A stretch of 64,000 nucleotides of DNA, taken from NCBI RefSeq assembly GCF_030285665.1, contig NZ_CP127295.1:3162001-3226000 (forward strand), read 5' to 3'. How positions within the stretch are numbered: position 1 is the first letter of the stretch; each line of letters begins with the position of its first letter. The notes below the pieces were generated by a model. It worked only from the letters and a program-made list of their open reading frames with translations, did no database searches and was not told the origin of the DNA. Made by a program: the position numbers and the translations under genes. This document shows positions 1 to 8,834 of the stretch, in pieces. The stretch comes from Amycolatopsis mongoliensis (GTDB taxonomy: Bacteria; Actinomycetota; Actinomycetes; Mycobacteriales; Pseudonocardiaceae).

Positions 1-395
1 AGTGCCGCCCCGGCGGCGAGCCGCTTGCCGAGCCCGATGGCCCCGGCGACCTGTTCCAGGACCGTGCAGCGGGCCAGCGACGGCCACACGGCGGCGGCCG
101 CCCAGACCGCGGCGCCGGTGCCCCCGCCGACGTCGACCTGCGTACGCGGCTCGAAGCCGGGCGCGCGCGAAGCGGCTTCGGCGAGCACAGCGTGTACGGC
201 CGCGTAGGTGGCCGGCATCCGGTAGCCGGCGTACGCGGCGACGTCGGCTTCGGAGCTGAGGATGGGTGAGGTCGCCGCGTCACCCCGGCGGTAGCGCGTG
301 CTGAGCCGGTCGACGGACTGGGTGAGCCGCGCCAGCGGGTGCCGGGCCAGCTCGTCGTCGAGCGCGGAGGAGAGGTCTTCGGGGAGTACCGCCAC
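1..395 (-). CDS. Rsm22-like SAM-dependent methyltransferase (3' truncated by window edge)
   Basis: Reading the complement from a GTG at 393-395 gives about 131 residues that run off the window start, so only the N-terminal part is visible. The segment YRMPATYAA is followed by a glycine-rich VDVGGGTGAA loop, which is SAM-binding motif I of class I methyltransferases. This order resembles the Rsm22/Mrm family associated with the small ribosomal subunit. The family's C-terminal cysteines lie outside the window, so the assignment rests on the N-terminal pattern. It is divergent from the downstream DGPF genes. Confidence 0.65.
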   Translation of the reverse strand, partial: MAVLPEDLSSALDDELARHPLARLTQSVDRLSTRYRRGDAATSPILSSEADVAAYAGYRMPATYAAVHAVLAEAASRAPGFEPRTQVDVGGGTGAAVWAAAAVWPSLARCTVLEQVAGAIGLGKRLAAGAA

Positions 396-481
396 GGACG
401 TCGATTCTTCCCTGTCCGAATTGCCCCGCCGAGGCCGCCCTGAGCTGCTAGTTTTCCGGCGCGAAAGTTTTTGGCGGACGC

Positions 482-508
482 TGTCGATCCGGGGCGCGGC
501 CGTTCGAC
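482..508 (+). promoter_or_regulatory. Putative ECF42-type promoter for the DGPF genes
   Basis: TGTCGA at 482-487 and CGAC at 505-508 are separated by exactly 17 bases. From family knowledge, ECF42 sigma factors recognise TGTCGA in the -35 region and CGA in the -10 region. The predicted start near 515 would give a leader of about 25 bases to the ATG at 541, with a GGGAGA ribosome binding site. An ECF42-type sigma gene lies 0.8 kb downstream, which supports autoregulation of the module. Confidence 0.6.
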
Positions 509-540
509 GCGTAGGCGAGTGCGAACGAAGGGAGACCGCG

Positions 541-963
541 ATGCGGTTCATGGTCATCGTCAAGACGAACGAGGACACCGACGGCAAGGCCCCCAGCGCC
601 GAGCTGCTGGCCGAGATGGGGAAGTTCAACGAAGAGATGGTCAAGGCCGGCATCCTGCTGGCCGGCGAAGGCCTCGCGCCGAGCGCGGAAGGGGCCCGGG
701 TCGTCTTCGACGGCAAGGAGAGCCCCAAGGTCGTCGACGGCCCGTTCACCGAGTCGAAGGAGCTCGTCGGCGGGTTCTGGATCCTCCAGTGCCGCGACCG
801 CGACGAGTGCATCGAGTGGATCAAGCGGATGCCGAACCCCGAAGGCGAGCACGGCGAGGTCGAGATCCGGCGTGTCGCGGAGGCGTCCGACTTCGAGAAC
901 ATGACGCCCGAGGTCGCGGAGCTGGAGGGACGGCTGCGCGCGCAGAGCGCCGGGGAGGCCTGA
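541..963 (+). CDS. DGPF-motif YCII-family protein
   Basis: A 140-residue protein of the YCII/DGPF fold (small ferredoxin-like alpha/beta barrel). The family's name motif DGPF is at residues 66-69. YCII proteins are small and often of unknown activity, and DGPF members occur with ECF42 sigma factors. The ATG at 541 is preceded by GGGAGA. An upstream in-frame extension is unlikely because it would cover the ECF42-type promoter. The stop overlaps the start of the next, paralogous gene by one base (961-963 / 963-965), so the two are probably co-translated. Confidence 0.85.
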   Translation: MRFMVIVKTNEDTDGKAPSAELLAEMGKFNEEMVKAGILLAGEGLAPSAEGARVVFDGKESPKVVDGPFTESKELVGGFWILQCRDRDECIEWIKRMPNPEGEHGEVEIRRVAEASDFENMTPEVAELEGRLRAQSAGEA

Positions 964-1310
964 TGCGCTTCTTGGTGATGGTGAAGGCTTCCGAAGAGTC
1001 CGAGGCCGGGATCGGGCCCAGCACCGAAGAGCTGGAAACGATGTCGAAGTTCAACGAGGAGCTGCTGAACGACGGCCGGATCGTGCTCGCCGAGGGGCTC
1101 ACCCCGAGCTCGGAGGGTGTGCGGGTCATCTTCGAAGGCAACGCCGAACCGAAGGTCATCGACGGTCCCTTCGCCGAGACGAAGGAGCTCGTCGCCGGCG
1201 TCTGGGTGCTCAACGGCGAATCCCTCGAGGACGTCGTCGCGCTCATGAAGCGCGCGCCGAACCCCGAAGCCAAGGGCGGCGTCATCGAGATCCGCGCCAT
1301 CGCCGGGTAG
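963..1310 (+). CDS. DGPF-motif YCII-family protein, second copy
   Basis: A 115-residue paralogue of the preceding protein, with DGPF at residues 67-70 and the same MRFxVxVK start. It lacks the C-terminal tail of about 25 residues seen in the first copy. Tandem DGPF genes in front of an ECF42 sigma gene are the typical arrangement of this system. Molecular function is unknown for the family. The sigma gene begins 39 bases downstream. Confidence 0.85.
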   Translation: MRFLVMVKASEESEAGIGPSTEELETMSKFNEELLNDGRIVLAEGLTPSSEGVRVIFEGNAEPKVIDGPFAETKELVAGVWVLNGESLEDVVALMKRAPNPEAKGGVIEIRAIAG

Positions 1311-1349
1311 TGGGTTGCACCGCGCCGGATCACCCTGTCTGATGGCCGG

Positions 1350-2615
1350 GTGACGGTTGCGGACACCCGGAGCACGGTAGAAGCGGTCTGGCGGATCGAG
1401 TCGCCGCGGCTCATCGCGGGCCTGGCCCGGATGGCCCGCGGCGACGTCGGTCTCGCCGAGGAACTGGCGCAGGACGCGCTGGTCGCAGCACTGGAGCAGT
1501 GGCCGGAGTCCGGCGTGCCGCGCAACCCCGGCGCGTGGCTGATGACCATCGCCAAGCGCCGCGCGGTCGACCAGTTCCGCCGCAACGAGCGGTACGCGGA
1601 GAAGCTCGAGGAGGTCGGCCGCGATCAGCAGCTGGGCGAGGGCGTGCTGCCCGACTTCGACGCGGCCCTCGACGACCACATCGAAGACGACCTGCTGCGC
1701 CTGCTGTTCGTCGCCTGCCACCCGGTGCTGAACACGCAGGCCCGCGTCGCGCTGACGCTGCGCATGCTCGGCGGGCTGACCACCGACGAGATCGCGCGCG
1801 CCTTCCTGGTCCGCGAATCGACGATCGCGCAGCGGATCGTGCGGGCGAAGAAGGCCCTCGCCGCGGCGAAGGTCCCGTTCGAGGTCCCGGAGGGCGACGA
1901 GCGCGTCGCCCGGCTGTCGTCCGTGCTCGAGGTCATCTACCTGGTGTTCAACGAGGGGTACTCGGCCACTCGCGGCGACGACTGGATGCGCCCGGCGCTC
2001 TGCGAGGAGGCGATGCGCCTCGGCCGCGTCCTGGCCGGGCTGATGCCGGGGGAGTCCGAGGTGCACGGCCTGGTCGCGCTGATGGAGCTGCAGTCGTCGC
2101 GCGCCAAGGCCCGCACCGGCCCGAACGGTGAACCGGTGCTCCTGCTGGAACAGGACCGCGCCCGCTGGGACCGCCTGCTGATCCAGCACGGCCTGGCGGC
2201 ACTGGCCCTGTCGGAGCAGATCGCCGACGGCGCGTACGGCCCGTACTCCGCCCAGGCGGCGATCGCGGCGTGCCACGCCCGCGCCCGGACGGCGGACGAG
2301 ACCGACTGGCGGCGGATCGCGGCGTTGTACGAGGGGCTCGGGAAGCTCCAGCCGTCCCCGGTGATCGAGCTGAACCGCGGGGTTGCGGTGGCGATGGCGT
2401 ACGGCCCGGCGGCGGGCCTGGAGGTCGTCGACGCGGTGGCCGCCGAGCCGGCGTTGAAGGACTACCACCTGCTCCCGAGCGTCCGCGGGGATCTGCTGCA
2501 GAAGCTCGGCCGCCTCGAAGAGGCGGAGCAGGAGTTCAGGCGGGCGGCGGAGATGACGGAGAACGCCCGGGAACGCGCCTTGCTGCTGGACCGCGCGACG
2601 GCGGTGGGTCGCTGA
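1350..2615 (+). CDS. ECF42-type RNA polymerase sigma factor with long C-terminal helical extension
   Basis: A 421-residue protein, twice the usual ECF sigma length. The first 170 residues hold sigma region 2 (AEELAQDALVAAL, then the NPGAWLMTIAKRRAVDQFRR stretch) and region 4 (LTTDEIARAFLVRESTIAQR). The remaining 250 residues form the TPR-like extension of the ECF42 group (NEGYSAT; EQDRARWD), which the family needs for activity. No anti-sigma gene is adjacent, as is typical: ECF42 factors pair with DGPF proteins instead. It starts at GTG 1350; the ATG at 1342 leads straight into a stop. Confidence 0.88.
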   Translation: MTVADTRSTVEAVWRIESPRLIAGLARMARGDVGLAEELAQDALVAALEQWPESGVPRNPGAWLMTIAKRRAVDQFRRNERYAEKLEEVGRDQQLGEGVLPDFDAALDDHIEDDLLRLLFVACHPVLNTQARVALTLRMLGGLTTDEIARAFLVRESTIAQRIVRAKKALAAAKVPFEVPEGDERVARLSSVLEVIYLVFNEGYSATRGDDWMRPALCEEAMRLGRVLAGLMPGESEVHGLVALMELQSSRAKARTGPNGEPVLLLEQDRARWDRLLIQHGLAALALSEQIADGAYGPYSAQAAIAACHARARTADETDWRRIAALYEGLGKLQPSPVIELNRGVAVAMAYGPAAGLEVVDAVAAEPALKDYHLLPSVRGDLLQKLGRLEEAEQEFRRAAEMTENARERALLLDRATAVGR

Positions 2616-2619
2616 CGCC

Positions 2620-3420
2620 GTGCTCGCCTCGCTGCTACCCGGTTTTCGCGACGTCCGCAGTGCGCTGGTCGCGGGGTACATGTGGTTCTGCGCCGGCTGG
2701 CTGCTGATCGGCCACTACCACCCGCCGTCGGCCGGACTGCTCGGAAAACCGGCGCTGGAGCTGCTGGAGCTGTTCGGGACGGGCGGCCGGCTCGCCGCGA
2801 TCAGCGTGCTGTGCCTGCTGATCGGCGAGGTGACCGGCACGCTCGTGCAGTCGGCGTTCTTCCAGCTGAGCGTCGCCTACCTGCGGAAGCTGACGCCGGA
2901 GAACCTCGACGCGCGGCCGCGCGGTCCGCTCACGGTGTTCCGGCCGCTCAGCGGACGGTCGCTCTCCCGCGTGCGGGCCCGGATCCGCCAGGACTACCAG
3001 CGGCACCAGGAGAGCACGACGTCCGACGCCACGCCGCGCAGTGAGAACCAGCACGAGATCGACCGGATCGCGCTCGACGCCATGCGCGAAGTGCAGTACA
3101 TGTGGCCACGGCTGATCGTCGCGAAACCGGAGCTGTACGCCGAATTCAGCCGGCTCAAGGGCGAGAGCGAGTTCCGCGACGCGATCCTGCTGCCGCTGCC
3201 GGTCCTCGCGGTCGCGGTGTGCGTGAGCTTGTCCGCGCCGCCGTGGGTCAAGGCGCTCCTGCTGGCGGGGACCGCGCTCGCCGACGGCTACCTGTTCGCG
3301 CAGGCTCGCCAGCGGTTCCGGCAGGCGCACAGCCTGATCTCGCACAGCATCGCCGACGGGACGGTCAGGTCGGCGGCGATGGGCGACCTGGAGTCATCGG
3401 TCCCGCCAGGAGAGCGGTGA
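2620..3420 (+). CDS. Hypothetical membrane protein
   Basis: A 266-residue protein that I do not recognise. Four hydrophobic segments are visible: about residues 15-33, 55-78, 185-204 and 207-225. They form two pairs that flank a charged, probably cytosolic region rich in arginine and glutamate (residues 90-180). It starts at GTG 2620, four bases after the sigma factor stop, so it may be co-transcribed, although the family link to ECF42 is not known. Its 3' end overlaps the tail of the convergent HD gene by 27 bases. Confidence 0.7.
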   Translation: MLASLLPGFRDVRSALVAGYMWFCAGWLLIGHYHPPSAGLLGKPALELLELFGTGGRLAAISVLCLLIGEVTGTLVQSAFFQLSVAYLRKLTPENLDARPRGPLTVFRPLSGRSLSRVRARIRQDYQRHQESTTSDATPRSENQHEIDRIALDAMREVQYMWPRLIVAKPELYAEFSRLKGESEFRDAILLPLPVLAVAVCVSLSAPPWVKALLLAGTALADGYLFAQARQRFRQAHSLISHSIADGTVRSAAMGDLESSVPPGER

Positions 3421-3945
3421 CAGCGTCAACGCCGCCTCGGCGATCCTCTTCGCGGTCTCCGTCGTGAGCCCCTTTTGCGCCGAGTCGATCCACTCGTCCA
3501 CCGGCCGCACGCCGATGTCCCGGTACTCCAGCGCCTGCAGCAGCATCTCCAGCTTGTCGGCGTCCTTGGCGCACCAGGCTTCGGCCGACTCGCGGGTCTC
3601 GTACTCGTCCACGGCGTCCCGCACGAGCGAGCGCGACCGGTCCGGGAGAGCCGCCGTCTGGTCGGCCGTGATCTCCCGCGGCTCGGGCTTCCGCAGGTAG
3701 CCGACGGCGGTCAGCGGAAGATCACCCGTCCGGGTCTCCTGGGTGTCGTGCCACAACGCCAGGAACGCCGCCCGCTCCGGCGACGCCCCTTCCTCCGCCG
3801 CGATCAGCGCGGCCAGCTGGGCCGCCCGCAGGCTGTGCTCGCCGACCGACTCCGGGTCGCGGACCCCCGCGTGCCACCAGCCCGACCGCCGGACCCGCTT
3901 CAGCAGGCCCAGTTCGTACGCGAAGGAGGCCAAGGATGCGCTCAT
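3394..3945 (-). CDS. HD-domain hydrolase (YfbR/HDDC2-like)
   Basis: A 183-residue protein with the HD metal-binding pattern: His37 in ESVGEHSLR, the His66-Asp67 pair in ALWHDTQE, and a later acidic helix. This order and length match the small HD family containing 5'-deoxynucleotidases such as YfbR. The exact substrate cannot be read from sequence. It lies just downstream of the lactate permease gene on the same strand (9-base gap), so it could be the last gene of that operon. Confidence 0.75.
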   Translation of the reverse strand: MSASLASFAYELGLLKRVRRSGWWHAGVRDPESVGEHSLRAAQLAALIAAEEGASPERAAFLALWHDTQETRTGDLPLTAVGYLRKPEPREITADQTAALPDRSRSLVRDAVDEYETRESAEAWCAKDADKLEMLLQALEYRDIGVRPVDEWIDSAQKGLTTETAKRIAEAALTLSPLSWRDR

Positions 3946-3954
3946 CCGCCCAGC

Positions 3955-5646
3955 CTAGGGTGTCGGGATCATCGCCGTCAGGATCGTCGCCTGCAGCAGG
4001 GAGATCACGCCGACGACCGCGGTCAGCAGCAGCGACCAGAGGAAAGTCTGCCGCAGCAACGACCCTTCCTTGCCGCTCTGCCCGATCGCGGTCGCGCCGA
4101 TCGACAGGTTCTGCGGCGAGATCATCTTGCCCATCACGCCGCCCGAGGTGTTCGTCGCGCCCGCCAGGATCGGGTTCAGGTTCAGCTGCTGGGCCGAAAT
4201 CACCTGCATGGGCCCGAACAGGCTGTTCGTCGACGCGTCCGACCCGGTCAGGAACACGCCCAGCCAGCCGATGTACGCCGAGAACAGCGGGAAGACCGCG
4301 CCGGTCGTCGCCAGGGCCAGGCCCAGCGTCTGCGTCGCGCCCGAGTAGTTCATCACGAACGCGATCGCGAGGATCATGAAGATCGTCGCGAGCGCCCAGC
4401 GCATCTGGTGCAGGGTCTTCCGGTAGGTCGAAACCAGCAGCCCCGGCCGTGCGCCCATCGCGAACCCGGCGACGACCGCCGCGATCAGGGCCACCGTGCC
4501 CGGCGAGAACAGGAAGTCGACCGTGAACGTCGCCGCGTACGGCGCGTTCTTCGCGGTGATCGGGGGGTGCTGGACGACGTGGTTGTGCAGCCCCGGCCAG
4601 GCGAAGATCCAGTCCGCCTTGTGCAGCAGCTTCGTCAGGTCGAGCCAGGCGGGGAGGTTCTTGAAGATCGTGCCGATCCGCGACAGGAAGATGGCCAGGA
4701 TCAGGATCACGTAGGGCATCCACGCGTACAGCGCGCCGCGTTCGACCTTCGCGGCGCCGAGGCTGGTGCCCGTGACAGCGCTTTCTTCACCGTCGAAACG
4801 CCACACCGCCGCCGGCTGCCAGAACCGCGTCAGGATCCACAGCGCGGCCATCGCGGTGAGCGCGGCGAGGACGTCGACCAGGCTGGCGCTGATGTAGTTG
4901 GACGCGACGAACTGCATGGCCGCGAACGCGAGCCCGGCGGTGAGCACCGCCGGCCACACCTCGAGCATGCGCTTCCAGCCGGCGAGCACGACGACCAGGA
5001 ACGCCGGGATGATCAGCGCGAGCACCGGCACCTGGCGGCCGACCGCCGCCGAGAACAGCTCGGTCGCCTGGTCCGGCTTGAGGTGCATGATCGGCGCGGT
5101 CAGCCTGCCGAGCACGATCAGCGGGTTGCCGAGCCCGCCGAACGCGACCGGCGCGGTGTTCGCCAGCAGGGCCAGCACGACGGCCTTCACCGGCGGGAAC
5201 CCGAGCGCGGCCATCATCGCCGCGGTGATCGCGATCGGCGACCCGCCGCCCGCGACGCCTTCGAGCAGCGCGCCGAAGCCGAACGCGATGAGCAGCGCCT
5301 GCAGCCGCCGGTCCTCGCTGAACCCGGCGAGCACGCGCTTGATCGCGTCGAACCGACCGGTGGCGACCGTGACGTTGTGGAAGTACACGGCGTGGAACGC
5401 GATCCAGGCCACCGACCACACGCCGAAGAGCACGCCCATCGCCGCGGAGTCGAACGCCAGCGCGGCCGGCATCCGGTACAGCAGCAGGGCCACGCCGAGC
5501 GCCGTGACCAGCGCGAGCGCCGCGGAGAGGTGCGCCGAGAAGCGGACCACGCCGAGCGCGACCAGCAGGACGATGATCGGGAGCGCGGCGAGCAACGCGG
5601 AGACCCACAGCCCGCCCGCCGGCTGGTAGTCCTGGATCCAGGTCAC
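3955..5646 (-). CDS. lldP: L-lactate permease (LctP family)
   Basis: A 563-residue polytopic membrane protein with about 13 hydrophobic segments, the usual length for lactate/glycolate permeases. Family-typical stretches are visible: GALLEGVAGGGSPIAITAA in the first half and the GSDASTNSLFG plus GGVMGKMISPQN segments in the second. It should import lactate or glycolate with protons. The GTG start (5644-5646) lies one base after the stop of the upstream IclR gene, so the two are co-transcribed. No lactate dehydrogenase gene is adjacent. Confidence 0.9.
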   Translation of the reverse strand: MTWIQDYQPAGGLWVSALLAALPIIVLLVALGVVRFSAHLSAALALVTALGVALLLYRMPAALAFDSAAMGVLFGVWSVAWIAFHAVYFHNVTVATGRFDAIKRVLAGFSEDRRLQALLIAFGFGALLEGVAGGGSPIAITAAMMAALGFPPVKAVVLALLANTAPVAFGGLGNPLIVLGRLTAPIMHLKPDQATELFSAAVGRQVPVLALIIPAFLVVVLAGWKRMLEVWPAVLTAGLAFAAMQFVASNYISASLVDVLAALTAMAALWILTRFWQPAAVWRFDGEESAVTGTSLGAAKVERGALYAWMPYVILILAIFLSRIGTIFKNLPAWLDLTKLLHKADWIFAWPGLHNHVVQHPPITAKNAPYAATFTVDFLFSPGTVALIAAVVAGFAMGARPGLLVSTYRKTLHQMRWALATIFMILAIAFVMNYSGATQTLGLALATTGAVFPLFSAYIGWLGVFLTGSDASTNSLFGPMQVISAQQLNLNPILAGATNTSGGVMGKMISPQNLSIGATAIGQSGKEGSLLRQTFLWSLLLTAVVGVISLLQATILTAMIPTP

Positions 5647-5647
5647 G

Positions 5648-6475
5648 TCAGCCCCTCTGCCCGCGTACGTATCCGAGCCGCAGCGACAGGGCGGCGGCGG
5701 TCCCGGCCACGGAGGCGCCGAGTTCGTCGAGGCGGCGCAGCACGCGCGGCGCGGGCCCGGCGATGCTGATGGCGGCGATCGGCCGTCCGGAGTGGTCGCG
5801 CACGGCGGCGGCGACGCACCCGACGTCCGGCTCGTTCTCGACCTCGTCGACCGCCCAGCCCCGGCGGCTGGTCCGCGCGAGGTCGTCGAGCAGCCGGAGG
5901 GGGTCGTTGATCGTCTTGAGCGTCAGCGAGTCGAGCTTCATCCGCCGGACGCGTTCGGCCCGGTCGGCCTCGGGCAGCGCGGCGAGCCAGGCTTTCCCGA
6001 GCGACGTCGCGTGCTGCGGCCGGCGCGTGCCGAGCCGGCAGGCGAGCGTGACGGCGCTGGCACTGCGTTCGGTGGCGACGTAGACCATGGTGTCGTTGTC
6101 GGGCACGGCGAGGTAGGTGGTCTCCCCGGACCGTTCGGCGAGCGACGCGAGGTACCGCGGCGCACAGCGGTGCAGATCGGTCGCGGCCATGGCCCGCGCG
6201 CCGAGCTCGACCAACCGCGTCCCCAGCCGCACCCGGCCGGTGACCTGGTCGGCTTCGAGGTACTCGAGGCTCTTCAAGGTGCCGACGATGCGGTAGGCGG
6301 CACTGCGGGAAAGCCCCAGTTGCCGCGCGATCGCATTGGTGGAAATCTCCTGGTGCCGACCCACGTGCTCGAGCACCGCGAGTCCGCGTTCGAGAGTTCC
6401 GCTGTTCTCCAGTGCGCGCTCCGGTCCCACGTTGCCCTCCGTTGGACGATCCCGGTTTCGCTCAGCGGTACGCAT
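5648..6475 (-). CDS. IclR-family transcriptional regulator
   Basis: A 275-residue protein with an N-terminal winged helix (residues about 25-85; ISTNAIARQLGLSRSAAYRI is the recognition helix region) and a C-terminal IclR effector domain (HATSLGKAWLAALP; GCVAAAVRD). It sits directly upstream of, and coupled to, lldP, so it is probably the local regulator of lactate/glycolate uptake. The first 15 residues are charged and poorly conserved in style; an in-frame GTG at 6428-6430 is a possible later start. Direct repeats at 6497-6595 could be its sites. Confidence 0.85.
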   Translation of the reverse strand: MRTAERNRDRPTEGNVGPERALENSGTLERGLAVLEHVGRHQEISTNAIARQLGLSRSAAYRIVGTLKSLEYLEADQVTGRVRLGTRLVELGARAMAATDLHRCAPRYLASLAERSGETTYLAVPDNDTMVYVATERSASAVTLACRLGTRRPQHATSLGKAWLAALPEADRAERVRRMKLDSLTLKTINDPLRLLDDLARTSRRGWAVDEVENEPDVGCVAAAVRDHSGRPIAAISIAGPAPRVLRRLDELGASVAGTAAALSLRLGYVRGQRG

Positions 6476-6818
6476 TTCCGCTGGGTGGGTTTGGACGGTA
6501 ACACCTCCGATGTATGGGCGGAAGATCTTGAAACGTCTCAGAAGAAGACTCGGAGAATGCGGTTACTTGTGCATGCTAATTGGTACAACCTCCGATGGTT
6601 AAGTTTCCTACCTATGGCGGTTGCGGAGCCTGGGACGGGCTCGTTCGACAAGTTCGACAGGTGCGGATTCATATCCGTGAATGGGCTGTGAAGAAAGTAG
6701 AGACGGTTCCCGGGTGGCGTCGCTCGTGCGGCGGCGATGCCGTGAATGACTCATTCACGTCGTCCGGCGACATGAATGAGTCATTCACTGCACCGGGCCG
6801 CCTCGGCAAGCCCGGCCG
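6476..6818. other. Intergenic region with direct repeats and a dispersed palindromic element
   Basis: No convincing gene. This stretch is visibly richer in A and T than its surroundings. It holds two near-identical 16-mers (GGTAACACCTCCGATG at 6497-6512 and GGTACAACCTCCGATG at 6580-6595), placed where regulator sites for the iclR-lldP operon would sit, and the palindromic repeat element at 6742-6788. Confidence 0.6.
6742..6788. repeat. Dispersed palindromic repeat element, copy 1
   Basis: The 17-base perfect palindrome GTGAATGACTCATTCAC (6742-6758) is followed after a GTCGTC-containing spacer by a second palindrome, TGAATGAGTCATTCA (6773-6787). The two copies are 30 bases apart. The same two-palindrome layout with the same 30-base phasing recurs at 57512-57558, so this is a repeat family rather than a gene-specific operator. 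Confidence 0.75.
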
Positions 6819-8105
6819 GTGGCCGGGGTCACGGACTCAGCGAAATCACAGCGCCCACCGAGCACCATCCAGCCGGTGACCGCCCGAAACCCCCTTCGTA
6901 CCCGCGCGTCCGTGACCGCCGGGCGGGCCACCGCCTGGCTCTCCCGCAACGCCGGGCTCGGCCAAGGCGGCGTCATCGGCGGCCGGGTCACTCTCGCGCT
7001 CGATCCGAAAGCCCTCCGAAGGCTCGGCCGGGAACGCACGGTCGTGCTCGTCACCGGTACCAACGGCAAGACCACGACCGCCCTGATGATCACGAAGGCC
7101 CTCGAAGCCCTCGCCGAAGTCGCCGCCAACAGCGACGGTGCCAACATGCCCGACGGCATCCTCGCCGCCCTGGCTGCCCGGCCCGAAGCGCCCTACGCGG
7201 TCCTCGAAGTCGACGAGACCTACCTGCCCTGGGTGGCCGAGCAGCTGGAACCCGCCGTGCTCGTCCTGCTCAACCTCAGCCGCGACCAGCTCGACCGCGT
7301 CGGGGAGGTCCGCTCGACCGAACGCGATCTGCGCGCCGCGATCGCCGGACATCCCGAAACCACGATTGTCGCCAATTGCGACGACGTTCTCGTCACCTCC
7401 GCGGCGACCGCGGCCGCCAAGCCGCTCTGGGTCGGCACCGGCCGCCGCTGGACCGGGGACTCGACCGCCTGCCCGCGCTGCGACGGCCGGATCGAACACG
7501 CCAAAGAGCACTGGAGCTGCGCCTGCGGGCTCGCCCGGCCCGAGCCCACCTGGACCCTCGACGGGGACCTCGTCCGCACGCCCGGCGGCCGCCAGGTCGA
7601 CCTGGACCTGCGGCTGCCCGGCGACGCGAACCGGGCGAACGCCGCCTTCGCGCTCGCCGCCGCGCACCGGCTCGGCGTGCCGCCACACACCGCCGCCGCG
7701 CGGCTGCGGACCATCACCGACATCGGCGGCCGCTACCGGACGATCCGCCGGTCGCGGCACTCCGTGCGGCTGATGCTGGCCAAGAACCCGGCCGGCTGGG
7801 CCGAAACGCTGCGCGTGCTGGACGAGGACACCCCGGTCGTCGTCGCGGTCAACGCCCAGGAGGCCGACGGCCGCGACCTGTCCTGGCTCTGGGACGTGCA
7901 CTTCGAGCGGCTGCGCGGCCGCCAGGTCGTCGTCACCGGCGAGCGCGGCGCGGACCTCGCCGTGCGGCTCTGCTACGCCGAGGTCGCGCACTGGGCCGAG
8001 CCCGACCCGGTCGCCGCGATCGACGCGCTGCCGCCGGGCGGTGTCGAGCTGGTCGCCAACTACACCGCGTTCCGCGACCTGGTGGGCAGGCTGCCCGGTG
8101 CGTGA
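6819..8105 (+). CDS. murT: Lipid II isoglutaminyl synthase, MurT subunit
   Basis: Up to 428 residues, Mur ligase family. The ATP-binding loop VTGTNGKTTT lies at residues 78-87, and a four-cysteine zinc ribbon (CPRC and CAC) is inserted near residues 220-240, as is typical of MurT. A C-terminal DUF1727 domain follows. With GatD it amidates the D-glutamate of lipid II using glutamine-derived ammonia. The start is uncertain: the ATG at 6819 is the longest, but the GTG at 6876 (VTARNPLRTRAS) would give a more family-like N-terminus. The 3' end overlaps gatD. Confidence 0.92.
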   Translation: MAGVTDSAKSQRPPSTIQPVTARNPLRTRASVTAGRATAWLSRNAGLGQGGVIGGRVTLALDPKALRRLGRERTVVLVTGTNGKTTTALMITKALEALAEVAANSDGANMPDGILAALAARPEAPYAVLEVDETYLPWVAEQLEPAVLVLLNLSRDQLDRVGEVRSTERDLRAAIAGHPETTIVANCDDVLVTSAATAAAKPLWVGTGRRWTGDSTACPRCDGRIEHAKEHWSCACGLARPEPTWTLDGDLVRTPGGRQVDLDLRLPGDANRANAAFALAAAHRLGVPPHTAAARLRTITDIGGRYRTIRRSRHSVRLMLAKNPAGWAETLRVLDEDTPVVVAVNAQEADGRDLSWLWDVHFERLRGRQVVVTGERGADLAVRLCYAEVAHWAEPDPVAAIDALPPGGVELVANYTAFRDLVGRLPGA

Positions 8106-8805
8106 CTCGGTCGTCCACATCGGACTCCTGTTGCCCGAGGTGCTCGGCACCTACGGCGACACCGGCAACGCGCAGGTCCTGTACCAGCGGCTGCGCTGGC
8201 GCGGGTTCGACGCCGAGGTCGTGCCGGTCGGGCTCGGCGACCCGGTGCCGTCCACTTTGGACCTCTACCTGATCGGCGGCGGTGAAGACGGCGCACAGGC
8301 GCTGGCCGCCGCCCACCTGCGGAAGTACCGCCGGGCGCTGACGCCCGAATCGGTGGTCTTCGGCGTCTGTGCCGGCCTGCAGGTGCTCGGCACCCGCTTC
8401 CGCGGCCTCGACGGCGTCGACCACGACGGTCTCGGCCTGCTGGACGTCGCCACCGAACCCGGCGAGCGGCGCGCGGTGGCCGAGCTGGTCGCGACGTCGC
8501 CGGACATCCTGGACAACGCCCCGCTCACCGGCTTCGAGAACCACCTCGGCAGCAGCAAGCTCGGCCCCGGCAGCGAGCCGCTCGGGCAGGTCGTACGCGG
8601 TACCGGCAACGGCGACGGCACCGAAGGCGCGGTGACCGACCACATCGTCGGCACCTACCTGCACGGCCCGGCGCTGGCCCGCAACCCCGCGCTGGCCGAC
8701 CTCTTGCTGACCTGGACGGCCGGGCACCCGCTGCCGCCGCTCGAACTGCCCGAGGTCGACCGCCTGCGCGGGGAACGGCTCACGCGCCGACGCCGGACGT
8801 CGTGA
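8098..8805 (+). CDS. gatD: Lipid II isoglutaminyl synthase, glutaminase subunit GatD
   Basis: A 235-residue class I glutamine amidotransferase of the CobB/CobQ type. The nucleophile is Cys91 in FGVCAGLQV and the catalytic histidine is His189 in TYLHGP. It releases ammonia from glutamine for MurT. The GTG at 8098-8100 overlaps the murT stop by 8 bases, the usual coupled arrangement of this two-subunit enzyme. Longer in-frame starts would extend deep into murT and are rejected. Confidence 0.92.
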   Translation: MRDSVVHIGLLLPEVLGTYGDTGNAQVLYQRLRWRGFDAEVVPVGLGDPVPSTLDLYLIGGGEDGAQALAAAHLRKYRRALTPESVVFGVCAGLQVLGTRFRGLDGVDHDGLGLLDVATEPGERRAVAELVATSPDILDNAPLTGFENHLGSSKLGPGSEPLGQVVRGTGNGDGTEGAVTDHIVGTYLHGPALARNPALADLLLTWTAGHPLPPLELPEVDRLRGERLTRRRRTS

Positions 8806-8834
8806 TGGCGGCTCGCTGTGGTTACGCTGAGTTG

